Shown piece by piece: positions 41,838 to 50,085 of a stretch of 62,167 nucleotides of DNA. The stretch is taken from contig CBDUZW010000022.1 of the NCBI GenBank assembly GCA_965371805.1, positions 1-62,167 on the forward strand, given 5' to 3'. Position 1 is the stretch's first letter, and each line of letters begins with the position of its first letter. The notes under the pieces are model-generated. The model was not told the DNA's origin. It saw nothing but the letters and a program-made list of their open reading frames with translations, and made no database searches. This DNA is from JAOZTV01 sp965371805 (lineage in GTDB: Bacteria; Acidobacteriota; Aminicenantia; UBA2199). The translations under genes were made by a program, and so were the position numbers.

Positions 41838-42875
41838 ATGAATTCATTTTTAAAATATCTATTCAATAAATATGTAAATAAAAAAAACAAATGGTACCCA
41901 ATTTTAAGTGTTTATTATCTTACTTATCAATGTGATTTCAAATGTTCTTATTGCAGTGACGGGAGAAAAACCCCATATTATAAATTAAAATTTAAAGAAC
42001 AATCAGGAAAAAAGGTTATTTCAATTTTAAAAGCAATTAGAAAGAATTCGAGTCATCTGGTCTTAACAGGTGGAGAACCGCTTAAACATCATGACCTCGA
42101 ATATATTTTGAAAGAATTACCAAATCTAAAATTTAAAACAGTTGTTTTTACTACAAATGGATACTTAATTGAGAAATTTATCCCTCTAATTGCAAAGAGT
42201 ATAACCTCTCTTGTTTTCAGTATTGACACATTAGATTGTAAAAAGGCAGATTCATTATATGGTTTAGGTCAAGGAGTTTTTTCTAAAATCAAAGCAAATA
42301 TAGAAATTGCATCAAAATACAAAAACTCAAAATACCAGATTTATATATCAAGTGTTGCTACTCCTGAGAATTTAAGTGATCTATATGATGTTTACAATTT
42401 TTCAAAAATAAACAACTTTATATTTGCCGTTCAGCCTCAACTAATTGGGGTTAAAGTACATGAAGAATTGAAAGCAAATAAAAATTATATAAGATTATAT
42501 AACTATATTATTGATGAGAAAAAAAAAGGTTCAAAAATATATGGTACAATTCCATACCTTGAATATATGAAAAACATAGATAGCTTTGAATGTTATCCTT
42601 TTACAATGCTTGTTGTTTCACCAGAAGGCAATGTGTTTTATCCATGCCTTGAACTTGGGAATTTTGCAGGAAATATTCTAAACAAAAATAACTTGCATAA
42701 AATAAGAGAAGAAGGAGAAAAACTTTTTGGTCCACAACCGGATTGTGATAACAGATGTCAATCTGCTTGTTCTCTAAGTTTTTTCACATTAATTAAATAT
42801 CCTCTTTCAATCTCTCAGGATTTTTATCTTTCTACAAAAAGAAACATAAAAAACATATTCCTTGGAGATCTGTAA
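41838..42875 (+). CDS. Radical SAM protein 2 (SPASM-like)
   Basis: 345 residues. Radical SAM motif C32DFKC36SYC39 after the strand YPILSVYYLTYQ; GGEP in LVLTGGEPLKHHDL; SPASM-type cysteines in ECYPF, YPCLELGNFAG and CDNRCQSACS at the C-terminus. It shares its overall plan with radical SAM 1 but diverges in sequence. Ribosome site aggagttt 5 bases upstream. It probably works in the same pathway on a lipid or carrier-bound substrate and is followed directly by the second membrane methyltransferase. Confidence 0.9.
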   Translation: MNSFLKYLFNKYVNKKNKWYPILSVYYLTYQCDFKCSYCSDGRKTPYYKLKFKEQSGKKVISILKAIRKNSSHLVLTGGEPLKHHDLEYILKELPNLKFKTVVFTTNGYLIEKFIPLIAKSITSLVFSIDTLDCKKADSLYGLGQGVFSKIKANIEIASKYKNSKYQIYISSVATPENLSDLYDVYNFSKINNFIFAVQPQLIGVKVHEELKANKNYIRLYNYIIDEKKKGSKIYGTIPYLEYMKNIDSFECYPFTMLVVSPEGNVFYPCLELGNFAGNILNKNNLHKIREEGEKLFGPQPDCDNRCQSACSLSFFTLIKYPLSISQDFYLSTKRNIKNIFLGDL

Positions 42876-43457
42876 TTGACAAATATTATAAATAATATTA
42901 ACTTTAACATTTTTTTTATTATCTTTTTTTTGATCTTTATTATTCGTAATATTCTGGAACTCTTTTTAAAACCAAAAGATAAACACAAAAAAAAATCAGA
43001 AAAAATCGGAAAAAAAGCACTATTTTTTTTCACTTTACTATATCTTGGATCAGGAACAGCTGTATATATTTATCTGTTATTTGACAAATCTTTTAATCTC
43101 TATCTTTTCTTTGCTGGAAATACACTTTTATTATCTGCATTTTTTATTAGAATGATCGTTCTTCAAAAAATAAAAAATAGTTTTAGTATCTATATAAATA
43201 ATAGCGACAAAGACATTTTAGTTACTTCAGGAATTTACAGAATAATCCGACATCCTGCATATCTATTTTACTCACTGGAAATGTCTGCATTTTTATTAAT
43301 TAGATTTAATTTTTTTTCTTTTAGTGCATTTGTAGTAGACTTAATAATAACAATTATCAGGATTCGAGATGAAGAAAAGTTTCTAATAGATAGTTTTAAT
43401 AATAAATATAAAAATTACCAGGAAAACACATGGAAAATGATTCCATTTGTTTATTAA
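42876..43457 (+). CDS. ICMT/PEMT-like membrane methyltransferase 2, TTG start
   Basis: 193 residues, opening with a very hydrophobic helix (INFNIFFIIFFLIFIIRNIL). The ICMT signature is SGIYRIIRHPAYLFYSLEM (RHPxY) and RDEEKFLIDSFNNKYKNYQE (EE). The start is TTG at 42876, directly abutting the previous stop, with GGAG 9 bases upstream and no ATG nearby. It is a paralogue in plan of the gene at 41198-41830. Two such enzymes in one cluster suggest two methylations or two different acceptors. Confidence 0.82.
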   Translation: MTNIINNINFNIFFIIFFLIFIIRNILELFLKPKDKHKKKSEKIGKKALFFFTLLYLGSGTAVYIYLLFDKSFNLYLFFAGNTLLLSAFFIRMIVLQKIKNSFSIYINNSDKDILVTSGIYRIIRHPAYLFYSLEMSAFLLIRFNFFSFSAFVVDLIITIIRIRDEEKFLIDSFNNKYKNYQENTWKMIPFVY

Positions 43458-43511
43458 AGGGATATATGCTATAAAGAATATAATAAAAAAAATTAGAATA
43501 AAGAGGTAAAA

Positions 43512-43997
43512 ATGAGGTTCCATCTGGTTGATCGAGTTGATGAGATTTATTATGACAAATATATTCTTGGATGTAAATGTATTACTCTTGCCGACGATGT
43601 TTTTAATGAACATTTTCCGGGATATCCTATATTTCCAGGAAGTTTGATTCAGGAAGGACTCGCCCAGCTTGCCGGCTCATTCTTTGAAATTATGATGAAC
43701 AAGAAAAACTGGCCTATAAAACATGCTGTTTTAACAATTGTAAAAAAGATGAAATTTAGAAAACCTGCTGAACCAGGGGATAAATTGATCTACAGAGCAG
43801 ACATTGAAGTCATGAGAGAAGATTATGGAGTTGCTATTGTAAAAGCAACGCTGGATGGAGACTTAGTTGCAAATGGTGAATTAACTTTTTCCTTTTTAAC
43901 TATTCCAAATAATGAAAAAATATATGAGTCAAGAAAAGAAATTTATAGTATTTGTACAAAAAATGCAAGAATAATTGAAAATGAAGATAATATTTAA
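43512..43997 (+). CDS. FabZ-like hot-dog dehydratase
   Basis: 161 residues of the hot-dog fold. The FabZ/FabA-type active site is NEHFPGYPIFPGSLIQEGLAQ: catalytic His34 and Glu48. It removes water from a 3-hydroxyacyl carrier intermediate, completing the elongation cycle with the reductases and synthase downstream. The N- and C-terminal segments (KMKFRKPAEPGDKLIYRADI) fit the fold. It overlaps the next gene by 17 bases and has a clear GAGGT ribosome site. Confidence 0.92.
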   Translation: MRFHLVDRVDEIYYDKYILGCKCITLADDVFNEHFPGYPIFPGSLIQEGLAQLAGSFFEIMMNKKNWPIKHAVLTIVKKMKFRKPAEPGDKLIYRADIEVMREDYGVAIVKATLDGDLVANGELTFSFLTIPNNEKIYESRKEIYSICTKNARIIENEDNI

Positions 43998-44571
43998 TTC
44001 CTATAAGATCGGTGAAGACATCCCTGTTAAAAATTATTTAAAAAAAAGAAAACTTGTAAAATATTTTAACAGAGAGATATCGTCTGCCATTGTATGCCTG
44101 GCAAACCTGCTGGATGGAAAAACTCTTGCCCCCAAAACACCTTTTTATTATGCAAAGGGGAAAGTTGAATATGAAGACTATGGACTTGAAAAAATAGTTG
44201 AAGCTTGCAAGAAAGATCAAACTTTTTCACAAACAGCTTTTGTGGAAAAGGGATTATCAAGTATCTCTCCTCTTACCCAATTTAAAGTTCTGTATAATAT
44301 GCCTCTGAGTTTTATTTCGATTGAATATAAACTTACCGGTGATAATGCGGTTTTGTATTCATCTGCATATGGACTTTATATTAGAGCCTTAACATCTAAA
44401 ACAAAGGACGAAATTCTGCTTGGTGCAGGAAAAGTTTATAAGAACGGTACAGTTGAAACGGGATTTGCCCTCTGTACAAAAACTGAGTTGGAAAATTATC
44501 CGGTTCCGGATTCTGAGCAAGAGGCAATTGAACTTTTCCGAGAGTGGAAAAAGGGAGCCGAAAGTGTCTAG
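43981..44571 (+). CDS. Ketosynthase-like protein lacking the catalytic Cys (chain-length-factor-like)
   Basis: 196 residues from ATG 43981. The middle resembles the N-terminal half of a beta-ketoacyl synthase: SPLTQFKVLYNMPLSFISIE then YKLTGDNAVLYSSAYGLYIRAL, aligning with the SP.LF..v..Naps.h.si..gl.Gp..t..tacasg region. The position of the nucleophilic Cys is occupied by residues around SSAYG, and the protein ends before any HGTGT motif. It is therefore an inactive half-synthase, like chain-length factors in type II polyketide and aryl-polyene systems. It overlaps the true synthase gene by 8 bases, so a heterodimer is likely. Confidence 0.65.
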   Translation: MKIIFNSYKIGEDIPVKNYLKKRKLVKYFNREISSAIVCLANLLDGKTLAPKTPFYYAKGKVEYEDYGLEKIVEACKKDQTFSQTAFVEKGLSSISPLTQFKVLYNMPLSFISIEYKLTGDNAVLYSSAYGLYIRALTSKTKDEILLGAGKVYKNGTVETGFALCTKTELENYPVPDSEQEAIELFREWKKGAESV

Positions 44572-45763
44572 GGTTGTAATAACCGGTGTTGGTGTTTGTT
44601 CTCCAATTGGAACAGGTATAACTGAATTTACTGATGGATTAAAAAAGGGAATAAAAGGAATTGGTTTTATAAAAAACTTTAATACAGATCTTTTTCCAGT
44701 CAAATTTGCTGCTGAAGCAAAAAAAAATAATAAAGTAATTAAGACAGGAATGAATGTTGACAGAAAAACCTTATTTATCAACTTAGCAATCAAAGAACTT
44801 TTTAAAAACTGTCCACAGTTGGAAAATTACAAAGCTGAGGATAGAATCATGAATCTTGGAACTGGAATTGATTATTTTGATCTTTATGGATATGTAAACA
44901 GTCAAAAATCAAATTCAGGTGATTGGGAAAATTTCAGATATTGTTCAATAGATGATATGAAAAAACTATCAGAAAAATATAAAATAAGGGGAGGATATAG
45001 CTCGAATGTAGCTGCCTGTGTTGCCTCCACTCAATCAATGGGATTATCTTTTCGAACTCTTAAAAAATTAAAAAACAAAACAATTATCACAGGTGGATTT
45101 GATTCAATGCTATGCCATCTCCATTATATGGGGTTTTATAAACTTGGAGCTCTTTCAGATTGGGCAGGAAAGCCTGAAGATTCATGCAGACCTTTTGACA
45201 AAGAACGCAGAGGACTAGTTTTAGGCGAGGGAGGAGTTGCTTTTCTATTGGAAAATGAAGAAAATGCCGATAAAGAGAAAATTCTTGCAGAGATCACCGG
45301 ATATTCATCTAGTATGGATTCATATATGGTTACAGACCCCCACCCTGAAGGGGAATATTTGGCGGAGGCAGCAATTGAAGCTATAGAGGAGGCAGAATTA
45401 AGTCCAAAAGATATTGATTGTGTACATCTTCATGGAACAGGAACTTATAAAAACGCAATTTCAGAATCAAAGGCAATGAAAATCATATTTGGAAAAAAAG
45501 CAAAAAAAACACCTGTTTTTTCAATGAAAGGACAAATAGGACACCTGATAGGAGCATGTGGTGCAATGGAAATGCTTGGTGTTATTTATTCTTTAAAAGA
45601 ACAAGTCGTTTTACCAACAATTAATTATGAAACTCCTGATCCTGAAGTAAACCTTAATGTGATAAAAAATAAACCTTTAAAGATGAAAATAAATAATATT
45701 TTAAAATTAAATGCTGCCTTCGGTGGTCAAAACACAGCATTTGTAGTGAGGAGATATGAATAA
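44564..45763 (+). CDS. Beta-ketoacyl-ACP synthase (FabF/KAS II-like)
   Basis: 399 residues from GTG 44564, chosen because VVITGVGVCSPIG is the normal KAS start and AGGGAG lies 7 bases upstream. The complete catalytic triad is present: Cys152 in NVAACVASTQS, His290 in HLHGTGTYKN and His327 in KGQIGHLIGACG. DSCRPFDKERRGLVLGEGG is the usual dimer/active-site loop. It condenses acyl units with malonyl-ACP. It overlaps the half-synthase before it (8 bases) and the reductase after it (8 bases). Confidence 0.93.
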   Translation: MSRVVITGVGVCSPIGTGITEFTDGLKKGIKGIGFIKNFNTDLFPVKFAAEAKKNNKVIKTGMNVDRKTLFINLAIKELFKNCPQLENYKAEDRIMNLGTGIDYFDLYGYVNSQKSNSGDWENFRYCSIDDMKKLSEKYKIRGGYSSNVAACVASTQSMGLSFRTLKKLKNKTIITGGFDSMLCHLHYMGFYKLGALSDWAGKPEDSCRPFDKERRGLVLGEGGVAFLLENEENADKEKILAEITGYSSSMDSYMVTDPHPEGEYLAEAAIEAIEEAELSPKDIDCVHLHGTGTYKNAISESKAMKIIFGKKAKKTPVFSMKGQIGHLIGACGAMEMLGVIYSLKEQVVLPTINYETPDPEVNLNVIKNKPLKMKINNILKLNAAFGGQNTAFVVRRYE

Positions 45764-46472
45764 TAGAATTGTAGTAACTGGAGCAAGTTCAGAAATTGGT
45801 AGAGCCATTTGCGAAAAAATTACAGATAAAAACAGTACTCTTATTGTTCAAAGTTTCAAAAACAAAGACCATTGTAATTATTTGAAAAAGTACGCCGGAA
45901 AATTTGAGCATTATAGTGTAGATTTTAATGACCCAGAGTCTTTAAATAAATTTTGTGAAAAAATCAGAGATACTGATATATTAATTAATGCAGCTGCATA
46001 TATAAAAAATGAGCCACTTCCATTTCAACAGACAGAGGATATTGAAAAAATGATAAATGTAAATATAAATTCATTAATAAAAATATGCCAGACTGTAATT
46101 CCAAATATGACTGCAAAAAGAAAAGGAATAATAATTAACATTTCATCTGTAACTGCTTTGAGAGGAAACAGAGGCCAGGCAGTATATTCCGGTACAAAAG
46201 GATTTATGGAATCATTTTCAAGAGGAATTGCAGCAGAATATGGCAAAAAGGGAATAAGAGTAAACTGTGTAGCTCCCGGTCCGGTGAACAGCGGTAGTTT
46301 AAAAGAGACATTAGAGTATGCATCAAAAACTATAAAAGAGAGTATCAGTCTGCAAAGACTTGGTAAACCGGAAGATGTAGCAAATCTCGTAAAGTTTCTA
46401 CTTAGTGATGAAGCTTCATTTATTACAGGAAAGACGCTATCTGTTGATGGTGGTTTTTCAAGAGGTGTTTAA
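45756..46472 (+). CDS. FabG-like ketoacyl reductase (SDR) 1
   Basis: 238 residues: TGASSEIGRAI (cofactor loop), ILINAAAYI, the SSV...YSGTKGF catalytic Ser-Tyr-Lys, VNCVAPGPVNSG and the C-terminal SVDGG. This is the classic FabG type, which reduces 3-oxoacyl-ACP with NADPH. It overlaps the synthase by 8 bases and the next gene by one base, so it is translationally coupled. A second reductase of the same type lies at 47444-48169. Confidence 0.93.
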   Translation: MNNRIVVTGASSEIGRAICEKITDKNSTLIVQSFKNKDHCNYLKKYAGKFEHYSVDFNDPESLNKFCEKIRDTDILINAAAYIKNEPLPFQQTEDIEKMINVNINSLIKICQTVIPNMTAKRKGIIINISSVTALRGNRGQAVYSGTKGFMESFSRGIAAEYGKKGIRVNCVAPGPVNSGSLKETLEYASKTIKESISLQRLGKPEDVANLVKFLLSDEASFITGKTLSVDGGFSRGV

Positions 46473-47053
46473 TGGATTTTAAGAACTATAATAATTTAAG
46501 AAACATTTGTGATTCAAGAAAGAGCAGTAGAGAATTTTCAAACAAACCGATTGAGCCTGAACTTATTGAAAAAATATTAAAAATTGCATATACGTCTCCT
46601 TATGCATCAGATAAAAAAAACTGGGAAATACTGGTTATTGATGAATCAAAAAAAATATTAAAAATTGCCGAGAAAATCGAAATCGAGATTGAAAAATTAT
46701 CAAAAAAAATGAGGGATGATTTCATTGAACCTTTTATTCAATATTCAAAAAATTTTACAATATTTAAGAATGCAACATTGCTTTTAATTCCAACATTTAG
46801 AATCCAGAATTCAATATCAATAATGGTTAACGAAAACAAAGAAGACATAGCATTATGGGAAAGAGATAATCTCGTTAAATCTATTTCATGTGTGTCAATG
46901 CTTATTTTACTTGCAGTAGAAAGTCTGGGACTTGGTGCCTGCTATATGACAGGACCATTAATTATAGAGAAACATATAAAAAAAAATATTAATATTAAAA
47001 ATGGAAGAACTATTGGGGCAATTATTCCAGTTGGATATATCCCTGGTAGATAA
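46472..47053 (+). CDS. Nitroreductase-like flavoprotein
   Basis: 193 residues of the nitroreductase/NADH-dependent FMN reductase fold: RKSSREFSNKPIEPELIEKI (FMN phosphate site), AYTSPYASDKKNWEILVI and AVESLGLGACYMTGPLI, then IGAIIPVGYIPG. In acyl-chain clusters such flavoproteins can act as enoyl or other carbon-carbon double-bond reductases or as oxidases; no FabI/FabK-type enoyl reductase is otherwise present, so enoyl reduction or desaturation is a reasonable guess. Confidence 0.85.
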   Translation: MDFKNYNNLRNICDSRKSSREFSNKPIEPELIEKILKIAYTSPYASDKKNWEILVIDESKKILKIAEKIEIEIEKLSKKMRDDFIEPFIQYSKNFTIFKNATLLLIPTFRIQNSISIMVNENKEDIALWERDNLVKSISCVSMLILLAVESLGLGACYMTGPLIIEKHIKKNINIKNGRTIGAIIPVGYIPGR

Positions 47054-47064
47054 AGGAGCAGAAT

Positions 47065-47451
47065 ATGAATATAACGGAGAAGCTTAGAGAAATTTTACTA
47101 CCTGTTTTAGGTCTTGAAACTATTGATGAAATTAAGCCGAGCGATTCACTGGTCAATGATCTGGATGCAGATAGTATAGATTTTGTTGAAATTATTTATT
47201 TAATAGAACAAAATTTTAAAGTTGTATTGAAAACAAGTGAAATCATTGTCGGTGGAGTTAATTCTGAAGATCTATTTATTGATGGAAGGTTAACTGAAGA
47301 TGGTGCTGAATTATTAAATAATAAATTGAAAAATTCAGGATCAAAATACCAGGAAGGTCTGACAAAGGTTGAACTTTTTTCAACTATTACAGTGAGTGAT
47401 TTATCACATATCGTTGAGCTTAAAATCAAAGAGGGAAAAGAAAATGCTTAA
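47065..47451 (+). CDS. Acyl carrier protein, extended form
   Basis: 128 residues. The N-terminal half is a normal carrier, with the phosphopantetheine Ser37 in LVNDLDADSIDFVEII. The usual ACP has about 80 residues; here an insertion (EDLFIDGRLTEDGAELLNNKL) and a long linker precede the last helix (TVSDLSHIVELKIKEG). Similar long carriers are dedicated to specialised synthases. The stop overlaps the next start codon by 8 bases. It is the presumed scaffold for all the intermediates in the cluster. Confidence 0.9.
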   Translation: MNITEKLREILLPVLGLETIDEIKPSDSLVNDLDADSIDFVEIIYLIEQNFKVVLKTSEIIVGGVNSEDLFIDGRLTEDGAELLNNKLKNSGSKYQEGLTKVELFSTITVSDLSHIVELKIKEGKENA

Positions 47452-48169
47452 GGGTAAAACAGTATTTATATCTGGCGGAACCGGATATCTCGGACAGGGA
47501 ATAGTTAGAAAATGTGCCGAATATGGAGCGGATGTAATTTTTTCATATAAAAAAAACGAAAATAAGGCAAAATTACTTTTAGAAGAAATTCCTTCTTCAA
47601 AAGCAGTTAAGATTGATCTTAGAGATGTAAAAGATATTACAGCAAAAATCCAAAATATCTATAAGGAAAACACAAAAATAGATGTCTTAATAAATAATGC
47701 CGCTATAAGTCAAATATTACCTTTATCAATGTTAGATGAAGAAGATGTGGATTTAGTTCTTGATATAAATATGAAAGGACTTATTTTTATTACAAAAGCT
47801 GTTGTCAGAGGTATGATCAGAAATAAAAATGGTGTAATTATAAACATGGGAAGTGTTGCAGGACAAAGAATTCTAGATGTTCCTCTAACATATGCAATGA
47901 CAAAAGCAGCAGTATCTGGAATGACTTTTTCCCTTGCAGCAGAATTAAAAAAATTTAATATAAGAGTAAATTCAATAATTCCAGGGATGATGGAGGGAGG
48001 TGTTGCAAAAGGCGTCCCGGATGATCTCAGAGAAGACTTTATAAAACACTGTGCTTCAGGAAGGGCCGGAAAAGATCAGGATGTCGCAGAACTCACAGCA
48101 TTTTTAGCATCAGACAGGTCATCATATATAAATGGTCAGAACATCACCATTGATGGCGGGATTTACTAA
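47444..48169 (+). CDS. FabG-like ketoacyl reductase (SDR) 2
   Basis: 241 residues from ATG 47444 (GAGGGA 8 bases upstream), beginning MLKGKTVFISGGTGYLGQGI. Catalytic residues lie in MGSVAGQRILDVPLTYAMTKAA (Ser-Tyr-Lys) with the SIIPGMM and ITIDGGIY ends of the FabG type. Two SDRs in one cluster imply two reduction steps or two substrates; the sequences are clearly different, so it is not a fresh duplicate. Confidence 0.92.
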   Translation: MLKGKTVFISGGTGYLGQGIVRKCAEYGADVIFSYKKNENKAKLLLEEIPSSKAVKIDLRDVKDITAKIQNIYKENTKIDVLINNAAISQILPLSMLDEEDVDLVLDINMKGLIFITKAVVRGMIRNKNGVIINMGSVAGQRILDVPLTYAMTKAAVSGMTFSLAAELKKFNIRVNSIIPGMMEGGVAKGVPDDLREDFIKHCASGRAGKDQDVAELTAFLASDRSSYINGQNITIDGGIY

Positions 48170-48176
48170 AATTATC

Positions 48177-49580
48177 ATGAAAAGATCTGAAACTTATATT
48201 AAATCAACCCTTGCTTATTGTACAAAGTGCAATAAAGTTGAACAGGCGAGAATAGTTGAAAGAAACGGTAAAGTATTTATGGAAAGAATTTGTGAATCAT
48301 TTGGAATTCATAAAATAAAAATAGCCGCTGATTATAAATGGTATATGGAAAAAACATCAGAAAAACCAGATTCGGAAACAATAAAAAACCCTAAAAAATT
48401 AAAACTTGGATGTCCAAATGATTGTGGAATTTGTGAATGGCACTCTACATCCCTTCATCTTCCTGTTTTTTCAATTACAAATGACTGCAATTTAAACTGT
48501 CCTAAGTGTTTTACATATAATAGACAGGATAAAAAATATTATAAAACAGTAAAGGATACAAAAAAGATTATTGAAAATATAGTTAAGACATCTAGTGGAG
48601 TTCAACTAATAAATATAACTGGAGGAGAGCCTACACTTCATCCAAATTTATTCGATATTATTGAAGCATGTAAAAACGATAAAATTGGAAGAATTACTAT
48701 GAATACTAATGGATTAAAAATTGCAGAAAGTAAAATTTTTGCAAAAAAAATAAAAAAATCTGGAGTTCAGTTGGTTCTTTCTTTAGATACATTAGATCCA
48801 AAAAAAAGTGTATTAATTTATGGAAAAGATATTACAGAGGAGAAAAAAAAAGCTCTTGAGATGATTGAAGATCTTGATATTCCAACAACATTACTTCTTG
48901 TTTGTATAAAAAGCATAAATGAGGAAGATGTCGCAGAAATTGCAGAAAAATATATAAAAAAGAGTTTTATAAAAAGCATTACTATTCAGAATATGACCTT
49001 TACAGGGAAAAACGGTACTCTGTTTACTCCCAGAGAACATATAACTATTGATGAAGTTGAAAATTTGCTGACAAAAAAAGAGTGTTTTTCAAAAGATGAT
49101 TTTTCCCCTTTAGCTTCTTATCATCCACTTTGTTATTCTATTGCATATTATGTTTGTATTAAAAATAAAGTAATTCCTCTAACAAGAATTTTATCAAAAT
49201 ATATCATAACAAAAAATTCAAAAAGCTCATATCTCTTAGAGCCTGACAAAGAATTTTCAAAAGAATTTCTTGATGGATTAAATCGTTTATGGGCATTAGG
49301 AGAGGATGAAGAAATTGTTGATATTTTAAAAAAAACAATAAAAGATCTATATCCACAGGACAGAGTAGTTGATTATAAAAAAAGAAAAGAATTTATTGAA
49401 CAAATGACTAAAATGATTTATATTCACCCTCATATGGATGAGGATAATTTTGATATTGACAGAGTCTCAAGATGTGGTGACCTGGTCCCTGACGAATTGG
49501 GAAATATGATCCCTGCCTGCTCCTACAACCTTCTATATAGAAAAAAAGATCCAAGATTCTGGGAGGAGCGAAATGGATAG
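48177..49580 (+). CDS. Radical SAM protein 3, tetraether-synthase (Tes/MJ0619)-like
   Basis: 467 residues from ATG 48177. The cysteine plan is: C15/C18 and C39 (rubredoxin-like site, ending CESFGIH where relatives have CxxHG); C79PNDC83GIC86 (accessory Fe-S site); C104NLNC108PKC111 (radical SAM cluster); GGEP at 149-152; and a C-terminal FDIDRVSRCGDLVPDELGNM then IPACSYNLLYR. This matches the family of archaeal tetraether synthase, which joins unactivated lipid-chain carbons. In this cluster the likely substrates are the acyl chains made next door. An alternative is methylthio- or methyl-type chemistry by a distant relative. Confidence 0.82.
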   Translation: MKRSETYIKSTLAYCTKCNKVEQARIVERNGKVFMERICESFGIHKIKIAADYKWYMEKTSEKPDSETIKNPKKLKLGCPNDCGICEWHSTSLHLPVFSITNDCNLNCPKCFTYNRQDKKYYKTVKDTKKIIENIVKTSSGVQLINITGGEPTLHPNLFDIIEACKNDKIGRITMNTNGLKIAESKIFAKKIKKSGVQLVLSLDTLDPKKSVLIYGKDITEEKKKALEMIEDLDIPTTLLLVCIKSINEEDVAEIAEKYIKKSFIKSITIQNMTFTGKNGTLFTPREHITIDEVENLLTKKECFSKDDFSPLASYHPLCYSIAYYVCIKNKVIPLTRILSKYIITKNSKSSYLLEPDKEFSKEFLDGLNRLWALGEDEEIVDILKKTIKDLYPQDRVVDYKKRKEFIEQMTKMIYIHPHMDEDNFDIDRVSRCGDLVPDELGNMIPACSYNLLYRKKDPRFWEERNG

Positions 49581-50085
49581 TTTAAATTTTAATAAAATAT
49601 TGCAAATAAAAAAAAATATATTTATCTTTAAAAAAAGCGACAAAATGATTTTTTTTTTCAAAGTTGATTGTGAACTTAAAGATAGGATCAAATATATTTA
49701 TAAGATAATTTTCCCGGGATTCCAGAAAATGAAATTTTATTTTAGATTTTTTCTATCAAGAATTGCAGAAATGATTCCCTGGTCTCCTGCAAAAGTTTTT
49801 ATATATAAAATAATTGGAATAAAAATAGGAAAAGGTGTTTTTATATCTCCGGGTGTTATTATAGATGTACATTTTCCTAAACTAATTAAAATTGATGATT
49901 ATGTGATACTGGGTTGGGGAGCAAGACTTTTTACACATGAGTTTTTTGGAAAGATTTATAAACTTGGAAGAATTAAAATAGGAGAAGGAGCAATTATAGG
50001 TGCATTTGCATCTATTAGATGTGGAGTTGAAATAAAAAAAAATGATAAAGTAGCCTTACAGGAGATTATAAGTCATGAAAAATAA
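49573..50085 (+). CDS. Left-handed beta-helix acyltransferase
   Basis: 170 residues. After a basic hydrophobic start (residues 1-70) come hexapeptide repeats of the LbH fold: VFIYKIIGIKIGKGVFISPG, VIIDVHFPKLIKIDDYVILG and IKIGEGAIIGAFASIRCGVEI. This group O-acetylates sugars and lipids, with a catalytic His (here THEF, about residue 117). Within the cluster it could acylate the head group. The gene overlaps the radical SAM genes on both sides (8 and 11 bases). Confidence 0.85.
   Translation: MDSLNFNKILQIKKNIFIFKKSDKMIFFFKVDCELKDRIKYIYKIIFPGFQKMKFYFRFFLSRIAEMIPWSPAKVFIYKIIGIKIGKGVFISPGVIIDVHFPKLIKIDDYVILGWGARLFTHEFFGKIYKLGRIKIGEGAIIGAFASIRCGVEIKKNDKVALQEIISHEK

Noticed and set aside
43512..48169. 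A known aryl-polyene or standard fatty-acid cluster
   Set aside because: No ammonia-lyase, acyl-AMP ligase, thioesterase or glycosyltransferase is present, and radical SAM, ICMT and aminotransferase genes are interleaved, which those systems do not have.
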